Shown: piece after piece, positions 24,572 through 34,457 of the stretch
How positions within the stretch are numbered: the stretch's first letter is position 1
How the letters are laid out: every line of letters begins with the position of its first letter
Assembly (NCBI GenBank): GCA_003154095.1
Contig: PMCK01000486.1
Coordinates: 216 to 45,602 of the forward strand
Origin: Myxococcales bacterium
GTDB taxonomy: Bacteria; Myxococcota_A; Polyangia; Polyangiales; Polyangiaceae
Reading direction: 5' to 3'
DNA: 45,387 nucleotides
Notes under the pieces: generated by a model
Seen by the model: only the letters and a program-made list of their open reading frames with translations
What the model was told of the DNA's origin: nothing
The model's database searches: none
Made by a program: the position numbers and the translations under genes

Positions 24572-27214
24572 ATGTGTCACTCAACTTGGCCTGCGCAGCA
24601 CCGTCTGCGCTCGTTTGCTCGCAATCCCATTCGTATCGCCCTTGCAATCTCGACCGCCTTCGGGTGCTTCACCTATCTGTGTGAAGAAGCATGGGCTCAG
24701 TCTGCCCAGGACGAAGTCACACCCCCAAAAGTCCTAACGCACGTCGATGCTGAGTATCCACAGTCCGCCTTGGCGAAGCATGAGCATGCAGATGTGGTGT
24801 TGGCTGTAACAGTGGACGCAGATGGCCATGTGTCGAAGACCGACGTCCTTCAATCCGGAGGTGCAGACCTCGACGAAGCCGCAATTATCGCTGTCCGGCA
24901 ATGGACGTTCGTGCCAGCCAAGCGTCGAGGAATTCCCGCTGCGAGTCGGATTCGAATTCCGTTTCACTTCGCGCCCCCGGCGCCACCCCCTGAGTGGGTC
25001 TCGGCGCCGCCCGATGCCGAAACCACATTGCCTTCGAAAATGGCCGCGCAGCAGGCACCTGCCGCTCACCGGGCAAGCCCAACTAGTAGCAAGTCGGCTC
25101 AAGAAGTTTCAGACACAGAAGTCACGGTGACGGGTCGCCTCGTGGCGCCCTACCGCGGCGCGTCGGACTTCAATATTCCTGTTGGTGAGCTTCGAAACGT
25201 TCCCCGTCAAAACGCGACCGAGTACTTGAAGCTCGCGCCCGGTATTCTGCTCACGAACGAAGGTGGCGAAGGGCATGCCGAGCAGGTGTTCTTGCGGGGC
25301 TTTGATGCGCGCGAAGGACAAGACGTCGAATTCTCCGTTGACGGCGTTCCCATCAATGAAAGCGGCAACCTGCATGGCAATGGTTATGCGGACACACATT
25401 TTATTATCCCAGAGCTGATCGGTTCGTTGCGCGTCGTTGAAGGGCCGTTCGACCCGCGACAGGGCAACTACGCCGTTGCGGGCAGCGCCAACTACGAGCT
25501 CGGGCTCGACAGGCGTGGCCTGACCGCAAAGTACACGGCCGGTAGCTGGGACACGCAGCGCCTGCTGCTGCTTTGGGGACCCAGCGGCGAGAGTACTCAT
25601 ACGTTCGGCGGGGCCGAAGTATATTCGACCCAAGGTTACGGTCAGAATCGAGATGCCCAGCGCGCGACCGCCATGGGCCAATACGAGGGCAAGCTCGGAG
25701 CCAACGGATCGTACCGAATAACGGGCACGGCGTACGCGACCCACTACCACTCTGCAGGGGTGATTCGCCAAGATGACTATGACACGGGCAGGATTGGATT
25801 TTACGACAGCTACTCCATTCTCCTTCACCAAGCGGTCAAACCAGGCGGTGACGCCTCGCGGTACTCCATCGCAGCCGACGTCGAAACCCGCAAGGGCAAC
25901 ACCACCTATTCCCAACAAGTATTCGTGATTGGACGCGACATGCGGCTGCTCGAAGACTTTACGGGGTATCTCCTTGACACCCAATTGCCGCTGCAGAGCC
26001 TGCATGCCCAACGAGGGGACATGATCGATCTTCATGTGCACGAGCTCACCCTCGGCGCGCGCGGCGCATCCCGTCTCACCGGCACAGCGCTCGGCCTCGA
26101 ACAGCAGCTCGAGCTTGGCTACTTCGCACGCGGCGATATCGTGACTGGCACGCAGCAGCGCATCGCGGCCGCGACCGGCTACCCCTATATGACGGACACC
26201 GACCTTACATCGAACCTCGGGGACGTGGGTCTTTACGCGGATGCCAATCTCAAGCTCCTGCCGTGGCTCAGACTTCAGGGCGGGGTGCGAGAGGACCTGT
26301 TTGCATTTCAGGTGAATAACTTGTGCGCGGTGCAGAGCGTCGCGCACCCCTCGCCCAGCACGCCGCTCGATCAGAGCTGCCTCAGCCAAGCCGACCGCGG
26401 ACTTGCGCGAGAGCCGAACCAGCCAGCGAGCACTTCGAGCATCGCTACGCTGCCGCGTGCATCCATGCTCGTAGGCCCTTTGGAGCATTTCTCGTACAGT
26501 CTCAGCTACGGCAAGGGCGTGCGTTCGGTTGACCCGAGCTATGTCACACAGGACGTCAAAACCCCATTTGCTAGCGTCGTTGCCTACGAAGGTGGAGTTA
26601 CCTACACGAACACTGTTGCAGGCATGTCCTTTGTTGGGCGCTCGATCTTCTTTCAAACGCACGTTGACAAGGACCTTATCTTCAACGAAACCGTCGGGCG
26701 CAATGTGCTCGGCGTCGGCACAACGCGCACGGGTTGGGTCGGCGCGCTGCGAGTCACTGGCACACACTTCGACGAATCCGCAAATCTGACGCTCGTGCGC
26801 TCTACGTATGACGACACACATCTTTTGGTTGCGTACGTGCCGGACGCCGTGCTGCGTTCGGACAGCGTATACATCTCGGAGCTTCCGTTCTCAATGAATC
26901 GGCATCCTGTGAATGCGATGGTTGGGGCAGGAATTACTTATGTTGGTCCCCGTGCGCTGCCATTTGGACAGCGTAGCGATTCTATCTTCACTACGGATGT
27001 GACGGGTGCCCTGACGTGGACGAATTTCGAGCTTGGACTTTCCATCACAAACCTGTTCGGCGCCCGCTATCGGCTCGGCGAATACAATTATGCATCGAAC
27101 TGGAATCCGCCGGGGTCCGGTCAACAGCCATCGCTCGTGCCCGAACGACAATTCACCGCCGGTCCACCGCGCGGCATCTTTGGCCATTTTGCGATCAACT
27201 TTCAGGGGACCTGA
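24572..27214 (+). CDS. TonB-dependent receptor with N-terminal TonB C-terminal-like domain (copy 2)
   Basis: About 880 residues. After a leader, residues about 50-132 form a TonB C-terminal-type domain (VDAEYPQSALAKHEHADVVLAVTV, DLDEAAIIAVRQWTFVPAK). The plug is near 190-310 (LKLAPGILLTNEGGEG, VFLRGFDAREGQDVEFSVDGVPINE, LHGNGYADTHF), then a barrel ending GHFAINFQGT. Same architecture and closely similar plug motifs as copy 1 at 7568-10114 (LHGNGYAD versus IHGQGYAD; YNYASNWNP versus FTYSANWNP). The two lipoprotein genes that follow are of the same families as those behind copy 1, in the same order. The substrate is unknown. Confidence 0.86.
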   Translation: MCHSTWPAQHRLRSFARNPIRIALAISTAFGCFTYLCEEAWAQSAQDEVTPPKVLTHVDAEYPQSALAKHEHADVVLAVTVDADGHVSKTDVLQSGGADLDEAAIIAVRQWTFVPAKRRGIPAASRIRIPFHFAPPAPPPEWVSAPPDAETTLPSKMAAQQAPAAHRASPTSSKSAQEVSDTEVTVTGRLVAPYRGASDFNIPVGELRNVPRQNATEYLKLAPGILLTNEGGEGHAEQVFLRGFDAREGQDVEFSVDGVPINESGNLHGNGYADTHFIIPELIGSLRVVEGPFDPRQGNYAVAGSANYELGLDRRGLTAKYTAGSWDTQRLLLLWGPSGESTHTFGGAEVYSTQGYGQNRDAQRATAMGQYEGKLGANGSYRITGTAYATHYHSAGVIRQDDYDTGRIGFYDSYSILLHQAVKPGGDASRYSIAADVETRKGNTTYSQQVFVIGRDMRLLEDFTGYLLDTQLPLQSLHAQRGDMIDLHVHELTLGARGASRLTGTALGLEQQLELGYFARGDIVTGTQQRIAAATGYPYMTDTDLTSNLGDVGLYADANLKLLPWLRLQGGVREDLFAFQVNNLCAVQSVAHPSPSTPLDQSCLSQADRGLAREPNQPASTSSIATLPRASMLVGPLEHFSYSLSYGKGVRSVDPSYVTQDVKTPFASVVAYEGGVTYTNTVAGMSFVGRSIFFQTHVDKDLIFNETVGRNVLGVGTTRTGWVGALRVTGTHFDESANLTLVRSTYDDTHLLVAYVPDAVLRSDSVYISELPFSMNRHPVNAMVGAGITYVGPRALPFGQRSDSIFTTDVTGALTWTNFELGLSITNLFGARYRLGEYNYASNWNPPGSGQQPSLVPERQFTAGPPRGIFGHFAINFQGT

Positions 27215-27217
27215 TCA

Positions 27218-28054
27218 ATGTACCTCCGAACGATACAAACTCTATTCGCGCTGGTCTGCGTGCCTGCCTGTGTCGGTACGACGGGCGGACAAGTCATAGA
27301 CTTTGATGCGGCAGCGGCAGGGCCGAAGGACGCGAACGGCGAGTTCGTATTCGACATCGAACTCACCAACGGAACCCGTTGGAACGTCGATCTAACGAGG
27401 GCAACGCTGCACGTGGGCGCTCTGTACCTCGACGATAGCTTGCCTGTGTCGGGCGCTCAAAACACCGCGTGCATTTTACCCGGTGCGTACGTTGCCGAGG
27501 TTACTACGGGTCTTGACATAAACCTCTTGTCCAACGCTCGACAACATTTTCCTTCGTACGGTCACGGCACAACGCTTGGGGTTCAGGCTGCGCAGGTCTG
27601 GCTTACCCACGGCGACGTGGACACCATTGCCGATCCCAATCCGTATCCGATTCTGGATGTCGAAGGAACGGCGGCGCTCGGTAACGACGTGCGACCGTTC
27701 GTCGGACAGATCACCATCTCGAACAATCGCTCCAATACCACCGGCAATTTTCCCGGGGCCTATCCAATCTGCAAACAACGAATCGTAAGTCCGATCCCCA
27801 CCTCAGTCGGCGTGCAACCAACCGGTGGACTGCTCCTCACTATCGATCCTCGGCTCTTGTTCACCAACGTGGACTTTGGTCAGCTCGCAAGGGTGTCCGA
27901 CGTGTACGTGTTCAGCGACGATCCGACCAATAGCAATCCCAATTCGCCCACTTATTATTCGCAGCCGAGCGCAAACCTCTACGGAAACCTGAAGTCCGCC
28001 GGCACCGCGAACGGCCCAAACCTGTACTCATTCCAGTGGGATCCCACTCTCTAA
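27218..28054 (+). CDS. lipoprotein, family B copy 2, receptor-associated
   Basis: About 278 residues. Four bases after the receptor stop and with a GGGGA ribosome site. Signal peptide with Cys near residue 19 (VPACVG). It aligns by eye with the lipoprotein at 6676-7539 in two blocks: RWNVDLTRATLHVGALY near residue 50 and LLLTIDPRLLFTNVDFGQL near residue 205, and both have PG-x-Y-[IV]-A. It lacks the His-rich stretch of copy 1 but has a Cys pair (NTACILPG, YPICKQR). The function is unknown; it is probably a receptor partner. Confidence 0.7.
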   Translation: MYLRTIQTLFALVCVPACVGTTGGQVIDFDAAAAGPKDANGEFVFDIELTNGTRWNVDLTRATLHVGALYLDDSLPVSGAQNTACILPGAYVAEVTTGLDINLLSNARQHFPSYGHGTTLGVQAAQVWLTHGDVDTIADPNPYPILDVEGTAALGNDVRPFVGQITISNNRSNTTGNFPGAYPICKQRIVSPIPTSVGVQPTGGLLLTIDPRLLFTNVDFGQLARVSDVYVFSDDPTNSNPNSPTYYSQPSANLYGNLKSAGTANGPNLYSFQWDPTL

Positions 28055-28088
28055 GCCTATTTCGTTTCAGTAACCAAGGAGAAGTCAT

Positions 28089-29378
28089 ATGACCCCAATT
28101 CGACACATTAGAAGAACCTTGCTGAGCGCTCTTGCGATTCTCGGTGCGGGTGCTTGCTCAAGCACGAACACTCCCGTTACACAGGCAAATACGGGTGGAT
28201 CGGACAACACCGGGGGTGCTGGGGCTGGCGACAGCGATAGTGGACGTGGTCTCAAAGCATTCAGCGCACCAGCGGATCCAGGCCCCGGTGGCATTCTGTT
28301 CGCTGCCTCCGGCGAAGTGCTTGCGCTCAATGGTTACGACTTTCCGCCAGCATCGGCTGACGCCGCAGCGTTCGTCGATGGGTGGCAGGTGCGATTCACT
28401 CGGCTGCTGGTGACGATTGACAAGATTGCATTGTCGTCCAATCCGGACGCACAAAGCGACAATCAATCGGTAACTGGTTCTGTGGTTGCAGAGGTGGATG
28501 GTCCTTGGGCAATTGATCTACACCGCAGCGATCCGAGTTACTTGCTGGGCAAAGGCGGTGCCGGTGAACAGGCGGTGCCGATTGCGTCACTGTCGAAGCA
28601 AAACAAGAACGGTAATCAACCCTTCGACACGACCGGGGGCACGCGGTACGCGTTCGGTTTCGATACCGTTGACGCCACTTACGACGCTTACAACGTCAAT
28701 TTGGATGCCCCGGGTCTCGAAGACTACGACGAGATGGTTCAGAACCAATGCGTCGTTTTTTACAGGGGCACGGCGACATTTAGGGGTAACAAGACCGACT
28801 CGAATTGTTACCCAGTTGATCGACAGAGTTGGCCCGACGTCGTGAACTTCACGCTTTGTTTCAAGTCACCCACCTCGTACATCAATTGTCAGAACCCTGA
28901 CAACGGCTCGGCACCTGCGTTCCCCAACGAAGAATTCGAGCGCGGAATCGCCTTTGTGTCGAACAGCTCGGTCATTGGCCAAGTGACGATTCATACCGAT
29001 CACCCATTCTGGGACAGCGTGCTTCACGATTCGCCCGCGCACTTCGACCAATACGCTGCGCGCGCGGTCGGGCAAGACGCAGGGATTCCTACGGTCACCT
29101 TGGAGATGACAAAGGGGGTCGACTACACGGACTACACCGACGCGCTCGGCAAAACCCTCAATTGGCGCTATTGCATAACCCCACCAACGGACGTGCACCC
29201 GCAGTTTACCGGCGCAATGCGGTTCGACCCCCAAAGCGTGCCTCACGCGACGAATAACGACCCATCAACAGGGCTGCGCGATTACTACGACTATGCCACC
29301 TACGACCAGAGCACGCAGGGTCATTTGAATTCCGACGGCCTCTGCTACATCAAGCGGCACTATCCTTCGCCGAATTAG
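28089..29378 (+). CDS. lipoprotein, family A copy 2, receptor-associated
   Basis: About 429 residues with a perfect AAGGAG site before the ATG. Lipobox ALAILGAGAC, then a Gly/Asp/Ser linker. It is related to the lipoprotein at 5773-6666: GWQVRFTRLLVTIDKIAL matches its KYRKFLVDYHSVSI, and TIHTDHPFWDSVLHDSPAHFDQYAARA matches VHGDHFFYDDLQSEEAVPRFQALADA, conserving H-x-D-H-x-F. It is longer by a central insert with four Cys (QNQCVVFY, DSNCYPVD, FTLCFK, INCQNP), and has no EF-hand-like loop. It completes receptor unit 2. Confidence 0.72.
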   Translation: MTPIRHIRRTLLSALAILGAGACSSTNTPVTQANTGGSDNTGGAGAGDSDSGRGLKAFSAPADPGPGGILFAASGEVLALNGYDFPPASADAAAFVDGWQVRFTRLLVTIDKIALSSNPDAQSDNQSVTGSVVAEVDGPWAIDLHRSDPSYLLGKGGAGEQAVPIASLSKQNKNGNQPFDTTGGTRYAFGFDTVDATYDAYNVNLDAPGLEDYDEMVQNQCVVFYRGTATFRGNKTDSNCYPVDRQSWPDVVNFTLCFKSPTSYINCQNPDNGSAPAFPNEEFERGIAFVSNSSVIGQVTIHTDHPFWDSVLHDSPAHFDQYAARAVGQDAGIPTVTLEMTKGVDYTDYTDALGKTLNWRYCITPPTDVHPQFTGAMRFDPQSVPHATNNDPSTGLRDYYDYATYDQSTQGHLNSDGLCYIKRHYPSPN

Positions 29379-29432
29379 CAGAGGACCCCGGGTTATTAGC
29401 GGAACTTGCGAACCCATATTCCTGCGGGCTTC

Positions 29433-29493
29433 AGTTGTCCGGTGCTCCACAGACCAACCAGGCCTCGAGCGCCTTGCGTTCACTCAATTCCAA
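29433..29493 (-). pseudogene. remnant of a monohaem-lipoprotein C-terminus
   Basis: On the minus strand this encodes only ELSERKALEAWLVCGAPDN and a stop, one residue different from the end of the lipoprotein gene at 34458-34850. DNA identity to 34460-34520 is 57 of 61 bases. The frame upstream does not resemble the rest of that protein, so it is a truncated copy or decayed paralogue. Confidence 0.6.
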
Positions 29494-29599
29494 AATACCC
29501 GTCTCAACTTGGACGGTCCTAGCTTGCAGCGAAGAATCGTCGTGGCTCGGCCTTGGGACGGACGGGACAACCGCCAGAGCTCGCCACCCGAGCATCCTA

Positions 29600-29689
29600 T
29601 GCCGAGGCTTTGCGTTACTCACGTGTGAGCAGTCCGGAGAGCAACGGCTGGTGGCGTTCTCGTGCAAGGGCCGCGGCTTTTGCCCGTCT
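29600..29689 (+). mobile_element. IS91-type transposase fragment (zinc-binding part)
   Basis: Encodes CRGFALLTCEQSGEQRLVAF followed by SCKGRGFCPS, the Cys-rich N-terminal zinc-binding region typical of IS91-family (Y2) transposases. Similarity stops abruptly on both sides. It is the direct continuation of the piece at 34275-34415. Confidence 0.65.
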
Positions 29690-29967
29690 CATCGACTTAT
29701 CCTGAGCAGGGGCAAGCGCCGTGTGCGCGACGAGCAAAACATCAAAGGTAAAAAGTGGAGCAGTCAGCGTGGTGCAGAGCGTGAGCTCCGCCTTGCGACT
29801 CAATCCGCATCCGCATGCCATCGTCGTAAGAAGTTCGCATGCAATCCCGGAAACTCAAACGCAGCTCGCAAAGCAAGAAAAGTCGATTCGGTCTGTTGGA
29901 GAATGCGGTGAATTCGCATGTCTCAAAGAACGAGATCGCGCGATCTCTCGCGGCCGCAAGTGCGATT

Positions 29968-32064
29968 TCAGTGTGCAAGCAGCACGGCGTTCTCGGAAAC
30001 GATGAGCAATCCTCCGTTCGTCGTGAGGCAGACAGAGGAAGGTTCCGACAGCTGCGCTGGCAGTGCCCCCAATTTCACACCGAACGCAGCGGTCGTACCA
30101 ATCGGGGTTGTGACGGCTCCGGTCGATGCGTCCACATGTCGAATGGTGTTGTTGTGCGTGTCGGAAACGAACAGGTCACCTAGCCCATTGGCCGTAATCC
30201 CGAACGGCAACGAGAAGGTCGCATGAGAGCCGGCACCATCTGTGGAACCGCAGGTCACGGGTATTCCGGCTAGAGTCGAAACCGTCGAAGTCGCAATCTG
30301 GATTTTTCGCACGGTGCACCCGCGATTGTCGACGACAAAGAGGTTGCCTCGGCCATCAGCGGCAATCCCCGTCGGCGCGTAGAAACTCGCGTCGCTTGCA
30401 ATACCGTCTGCCGTGCCCATCACACCCCATTGTCCGACGAAGTTCGAGATTTGCTTGCTTTGCAGATTGATCGAGACGACGACATTGTCGGAAAAGTCGG
30501 CCACGTACAATTTGTTACCGTCGAGAGCGAGCCCGGACGGAGCGTCGAGACTGCGAACCGACGACCCCGGAACCCATGATGGCGTGCTCACGACGCCCGA
30601 GCGCAGCTCGATCTGCCGAACCTGACGATTGATCGTGTCGGCGACATACAGAACCTGTTGGTCGCGATCGAGTGCGAGCCCCTGAGGCCCGTGGAAACGC
30701 GCAGACCCTGCGGGACCGTCGATGTTACCGCTTTGCCCCAGAGCTCCCGCGAGCGTCGTTACCGCCCCGGTGTCGAGTTGGATTTTGCGAATCGTGTGGT
30801 TCCCAGTGTCAGCCACATAGACGTTCGTGTCATCCGCGGCCAAGCCCTGGGGTGCATCGAATCGGGCGTCACGACTGTCTCCGTCTTCGCTGCCGATTGA
30901 CTTGGCCCCTGCATAGGTCGATACCGTCCCGTCCCCCAGGGAGAGCGTGCGAATCACGAAGTTCCCCGAGTCAACAATCAGGATTGCCGAGCCGTCGTTC
31001 CATAGCCCCGCGGGTGAATTGAAAAGCGCCGAAGACCCAGCCCCATCCTGGTACCCCGCCAGAGCGGCACTTCCCACCACCTGGGACACCTCACCCATGG
31101 AGGACACCCGCACGATACGGTTCTCGCCACTCAAACTCTGAGCAGATAAGGACACCAGCACGTCGTTTCCAAGAAGGGCGATGCCCTGGGGAACGTTCTG
31201 AAACGTCGCTAGGGTAGTCACTTGCCCTGTCTCGGGGACGACTTTGCGTAGCGCCATATTGAACGAGTCGGCGACCAACAGATTGCCCGACGAATCGATT
31301 CGTATGGCTTTGGGTTTGAAGAAGGAAGCCCCCTGCCCAATTCCGTCAAGGAGTTCGGTCTGATCCGTACTGCCCGCAACGGTGGCGACCACACCCGTGC
31401 TGAGCGACAGCACGCGAATGGCGTTGTTGTCTGTATCGGCAATGTAGAGCTTGCCATCGTTGCTGAGAGCAATACCTTCTGGCTCCGCAAAACGTGCCTC
31501 GCTGGCGTTGCCATCGACTAAACCACCCTCGCCGGCTGCCCCTGCGATGGTTGTTACAGCACCGCTTGCCAAGTCGATTTTGCGAATCGTGTTGTTCTCG
31601 GTATCGGTCACGTACAGTTGCCCATCCGAAAACGCGAGCCCGCTCGGGAGATTGAAGCTGGCCTGTGTGCCGACCCCGTCCGCGGATCCCGGAAGCGGGT
31701 ATGTTCCTGCTACTGTCGATACGGTCCCGGTGTTTCGATTGATCGCCCTTATGATGTTGGCATCAGCAACATAGAGGGTGGAGGCGTCGTCACTGACAAT
31801 CTCCCATGGCTCTTGGAAATGCGCTGACGAGAGGGCTCCGTCGACCCACCCGCGCCCACCTGGCCTGCCCGCGAGAAGATCCAGCGTCGTTAGGTGCGGC
31901 GCAACCGTCTCCTGGGTGGCAGTCGGGGTGGATTCGGTCGAGCCGCCGCACCCTGAAATACTGACCGCCAACACGAAGGCACTGACTAAGGGCCGTGCAG
32001 ACGCTACTGCATGCCAACAGGAAGTGCCCGCTGGGCAAGTAATCCTAGTCTTTGATATAATCAT
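29968..32064 (-). CDS. secreted NHL-repeat beta-propeller lipoprotein
   Basis: About 698 residues with an AGGAG site before the ATG. Signal peptide with lipobox (VSISGC) near residue 39. The rest is about eleven NHL-type repeats with recurring F-x-x-P-x-G-[IL]-A, LYVAD-T-x-N-[HN]-T-IRK-I and G-x-V-[ST]-T-[LIV]-AG elements. NHL propellers are protein- or ligand-binding scaffolds. The gene is 13 bases downstream of the haem-binding TolB-like gene and likely cotranscribed. The region between this gene and the IS91 fragment (29690-29967) holds nothing recognisable. Confidence 0.85.
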   Translation of the reverse strand: MIISKTRITCPAGTSCWHAVASARPLVSAFVLAVSISGCGGSTESTPTATQETVAPHLTTLDLLAGRPGGRGWVDGALSSAHFQEPWEIVSDDASTLYVADANIIRAINRNTGTVSTVAGTYPLPGSADGVGTQASFNLPSGLAFSDGQLYVTDTENNTIRKIDLASGAVTTIAGAAGEGGLVDGNASEARFAEPEGIALSNDGKLYIADTDNNAIRVLSLSTGVVATVAGSTDQTELLDGIGQGASFFKPKAIRIDSSGNLLVADSFNMALRKVVPETGQVTTLATFQNVPQGIALLGNDVLVSLSAQSLSGENRIVRVSSMGEVSQVVGSAALAGYQDGAGSSALFNSPAGLWNDGSAILIVDSGNFVIRTLSLGDGTVSTYAGAKSIGSEDGDSRDARFDAPQGLAADDTNVYVADTGNHTIRKIQLDTGAVTTLAGALGQSGNIDGPAGSARFHGPQGLALDRDQQVLYVADTINRQVRQIELRSGVVSTPSWVPGSSVRSLDAPSGLALDGNKLYVADFSDNVVVSINLQSKQISNFVGQWGVMGTADGIASDASFYAPTGIAADGRGNLFVVDNRGCTVRKIQIATSTVSTLAGIPVTCGSTDGAGSHATFSLPFGITANGLGDLFVSDTHNNTIRHVDASTGAVTTPIGTTAAFGVKLGALPAQLSEPSSVCLTTNGGLLIVSENAVLLAH

Positions 32065-32077
32065 GGCGCGCTCCTGG

Positions 32078-33973
32078 TCAACGAGATGTCCACTGGGCCA
32101 TGTGGTTGTGGCTGCCTATGTCTTGATATGGGATCCAAAAAGCGACGCCTGATGGATCACCGCCGCTCGCCTCATCACCTTCGAGAACGGGCGCCATCCA
32201 AACTTGAGGATGTTGGCACGACTTATCAACGAAGTTGCGATGCACGCTTCCGGGCCACTCGAGCGAATCGGCGGGGTAGCATTGGTACATGCCGTCTTTG
32301 TGATTGAGAAGGCGAACGCCGTAGTCGCGCGTTGATGAAAACGTGATCCAAAACAGCCTCTTACCCTTGTAGTGCTGCACGGTGGGCAAGAAACGTGGAA
32401 ACGAGTTAGATACCCTCGCGTTGACGCTTGCGGGCGTCCCGTTCGCCTGTTCAAGATCAACCGGTGAGGCGCCGCTGGCGTTCGCAACGAGCAGGACCCG
32501 CGCTGCCGGATTCGCGAAGCTGTCGTTCGGGCAGGTCGCCTTGGGTATCGTGCCCATGCAGCCCGCCAGTGAACTGACACTCGAGTCGAGCGGGGCCCGA
32601 TCAAAGAGCACGAACGTGGGCGGAAGATCGGGCGAATACGTCGGGTAGTAGTTGTTCTCGCCCTGTGAAGCCACAAGTGGGATGGCAGGTCCCAGCACGG
32701 AGCTTGAGAGGGATGCGGTAAACAAGCTGCCGCCGAAGATGTGGTCGTCGTCGTTGCGGGCGGCCTCGTCCCAACTTCCAACCGCCGCCGGTTGGACGTA
32801 GACGATCGACGTTCCGTCGGCCGAAAGCGCGGGCATGGTGGCGCGCGTGCCGCTCGTAGCCGCAGATGCCGACCCGATGAAAGCGCCAGTGGTGCTGTCC
32901 CAAGCCGAAAAGCTGTTCGCCGGAACCGCGGATGGGTACGTAGCGCCTTCCGACTGCGGGCAAAGTTCGTTGCCTTGCGGTGCACACGGCAGCCCATTGG
33001 AGGTTAGATACGAACTCGAGGTGGTCGCAAGCGCAGTCCACCCAGGTGGCTGCCCTTGCGCCAGGAGGGCGGCGGCTTTGGATGGCCAGTTCGCTATGTC
33101 TACCAATGCGCCCTCGAGGCCCGCGTAGTCGGGGTCGGTGTCGTCGGCGGGGAAAGCGAGCATGCGCGACCCGTCGTGGGCTAGCGTGTGGCAGCCAGTG
33201 CACTGTGGTTTCCCGAAGGTTGGGGATGAGAAATCCTGTTCGGTCCGGTTCATGTCGCCAAACTTTTTGGTATAGATTTGGCCAGAGAGGCCAAGCGACG
33301 CAGGAACCGACTTCCAATAAAACATCGTCCCATCGACGTCCTCTTCAGCCAGCGAGATCCGAATCGAATTTTCGGACGTCGATGCGCAAGCGCCGTCGGT
33401 GGTTCCCCGGACGGTGATCGTCAGCGGATTTCCGCCTCGGTTTGCCTCAGCGAGAGCATTCCACGAGTCCTTATCCAGAGTGAGCTCGCACCCTCCTGAA
33501 GTGAAACCCTGTTGATCTGTCGTCTCCGCACTGCATGCGGTTACGATGCGCCAATCGGTGAAAGGGGCCTGTTCGGACTGCGAAAAATCAACCTCGAAAT
33601 GCGAAAAGGAGGCGCCGTGCGGCACCCATTGCACCGAAAGCGTACCGAGGTTGGGGGGCAGAAGGGCCCCGTCGGGCGGGTAGATGATTTTGACCGGAGG
33701 CGCAGATTGACACTCGGTCGAGGCTTGTTCCGGAAACGAGCAGCCTTGGCAATCGGGCGCAGTAACCGTTCCAATCGCGTTGCCTTGCGACGCATCAATC
33801 ACGTCCGGTACGGAAGCATCGGGAGCCGTTCGAGGGGCGTCGTCCGCGGAGACTTCTCCCCGGCACCCGACCAAAAGGATTGCGAACAGGGGACCTAGGA
33901 GGTTTGTGGCGGGAATGGCTTGACCCCAAACTCGTTGGAAGAACCGGAACGCCCTCTGGCCCATATGGGTCAT
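32078..33973 (-). CDS. secreted TolB-like propeller lipoprotein with a c-type haem motif
   Basis: About 631 residues. Signal peptide and lipobox (AILLVGC, Cys37). A CQGC pair lies near residues 75-78, then an Ig-like N-terminal half (VKIIYPPDGALLPPNLGTLSVQWVP). A single c-haem site CTGCH is at residues 258-262. The C-terminal half is a TolB/WD40-like propeller (MPALSADGTSIVYVQPA, NYYPTYSPDLPPTFVLFDRA, RLFWITFSSTRDYGVRL). Similar haem-propeller proteins are frequent in Myxococcota; the biochemical role is unknown, perhaps electron transfer at the cell surface. Confidence 0.8.
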   Translation of the reverse strand: MTHMGQRAFRFFQRVWGQAIPATNLLGPLFAILLVGCRGEVSADDAPRTAPDASVPDVIDASQGNAIGTVTAPDCQGCSFPEQASTECQSAPPVKIIYPPDGALLPPNLGTLSVQWVPHGASFSHFEVDFSQSEQAPFTDWRIVTACSAETTDQQGFTSGGCELTLDKDSWNALAEANRGGNPLTITVRGTTDGACASTSENSIRISLAEEDVDGTMFYWKSVPASLGLSGQIYTKKFGDMNRTEQDFSSPTFGKPQCTGCHTLAHDGSRMLAFPADDTDPDYAGLEGALVDIANWPSKAAALLAQGQPPGWTALATTSSSYLTSNGLPCAPQGNELCPQSEGATYPSAVPANSFSAWDSTTGAFIGSASAATSGTRATMPALSADGTSIVYVQPAAVGSWDEAARNDDDHIFGGSLFTASLSSSVLGPAIPLVASQGENNYYPTYSPDLPPTFVLFDRAPLDSSVSSLAGCMGTIPKATCPNDSFANPAARVLLVANASGASPVDLEQANGTPASVNARVSNSFPRFLPTVQHYKGKRLFWITFSSTRDYGVRLLNHKDGMYQCYPADSLEWPGSVHRNFVDKSCQHPQVWMAPVLEGDEASGGDPSGVAFWIPYQDIGSHNHMAQWTSR

Positions 33974-34274
33974 GCGTCAACCTGGTAGATGGCGCATTGT
34001 AATGGAAAACTGGTAAGCACCATTATCAGTAAGTACCTTTGCGCGAACGATCGGCTCACGCGGGACCCGATTTTCGCCGAACGTGTAAGTGACCGAAAAA
34101 ATGCGCGCGCAAGTCGTTTGACCCGGGGAGCGAGGCGACGAAGAGGTAAAATGGCGCCCTTCGCCAGCATTGCGAACCCCGGCCGCAGCCCCGGGACTTG
34201 ATCGGATCACGCTGAGTGCGGCGGGCTTGCATTGGCAGCGCGCAGAGTGGGCGGCATCCAACGCGTCGAGGCGC
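33974..34274. other. region without a supported gene
   Basis: About 300 bases upstream of the TolB-like gene. No gene is supported. It should contain the promoter of the TolB-like/NHL operon and, toward the right, decayed upstream sequence of the IS91-type transposase (ITLSAAGLHWQ). Confidence 0.35.
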
Positions 34275-34415
34275 CCCGTCTATTGCCGCCGAGAGCCCGA
34301 GCACGGAACGCTGTACGAAGTCGTTCGAGACAACCTGCAAACGCTCTACGCGGCCGTCGAACATGGTTTTGCCTCGCCGCCGCGCGCATTCGTCCGTGAC
34401 GAGTTCGAATGCTAC
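34275..34415 (+). mobile_element. IS91-type transposase fragment (N-terminal part)
   Basis: Encodes PVYCRREPEHGTLYEVVRDN, then LQTLYAAVEHGFASPPRAFV and RDEFECY, which matches the start of IS91-family transposases (a LY-x-VV-R-D-x-L-x-TLY pattern, then F-V-x-x-EF). It ends exactly where the piece at 29600 would begin in an intact protein. A dead remnant. Confidence 0.65.
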
Positions 34416-34457
34416 TCCAGTGTTGACGAAGAGTCAAAGCGAGGCACTCGAACTGAG

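Noticed and set aside
25109-26821. 570-codon minus-strand open frame opposite receptor 2
   Set aside because: It is an antisense shadow of a well-supported receptor gene, with composition typical of such shadows.
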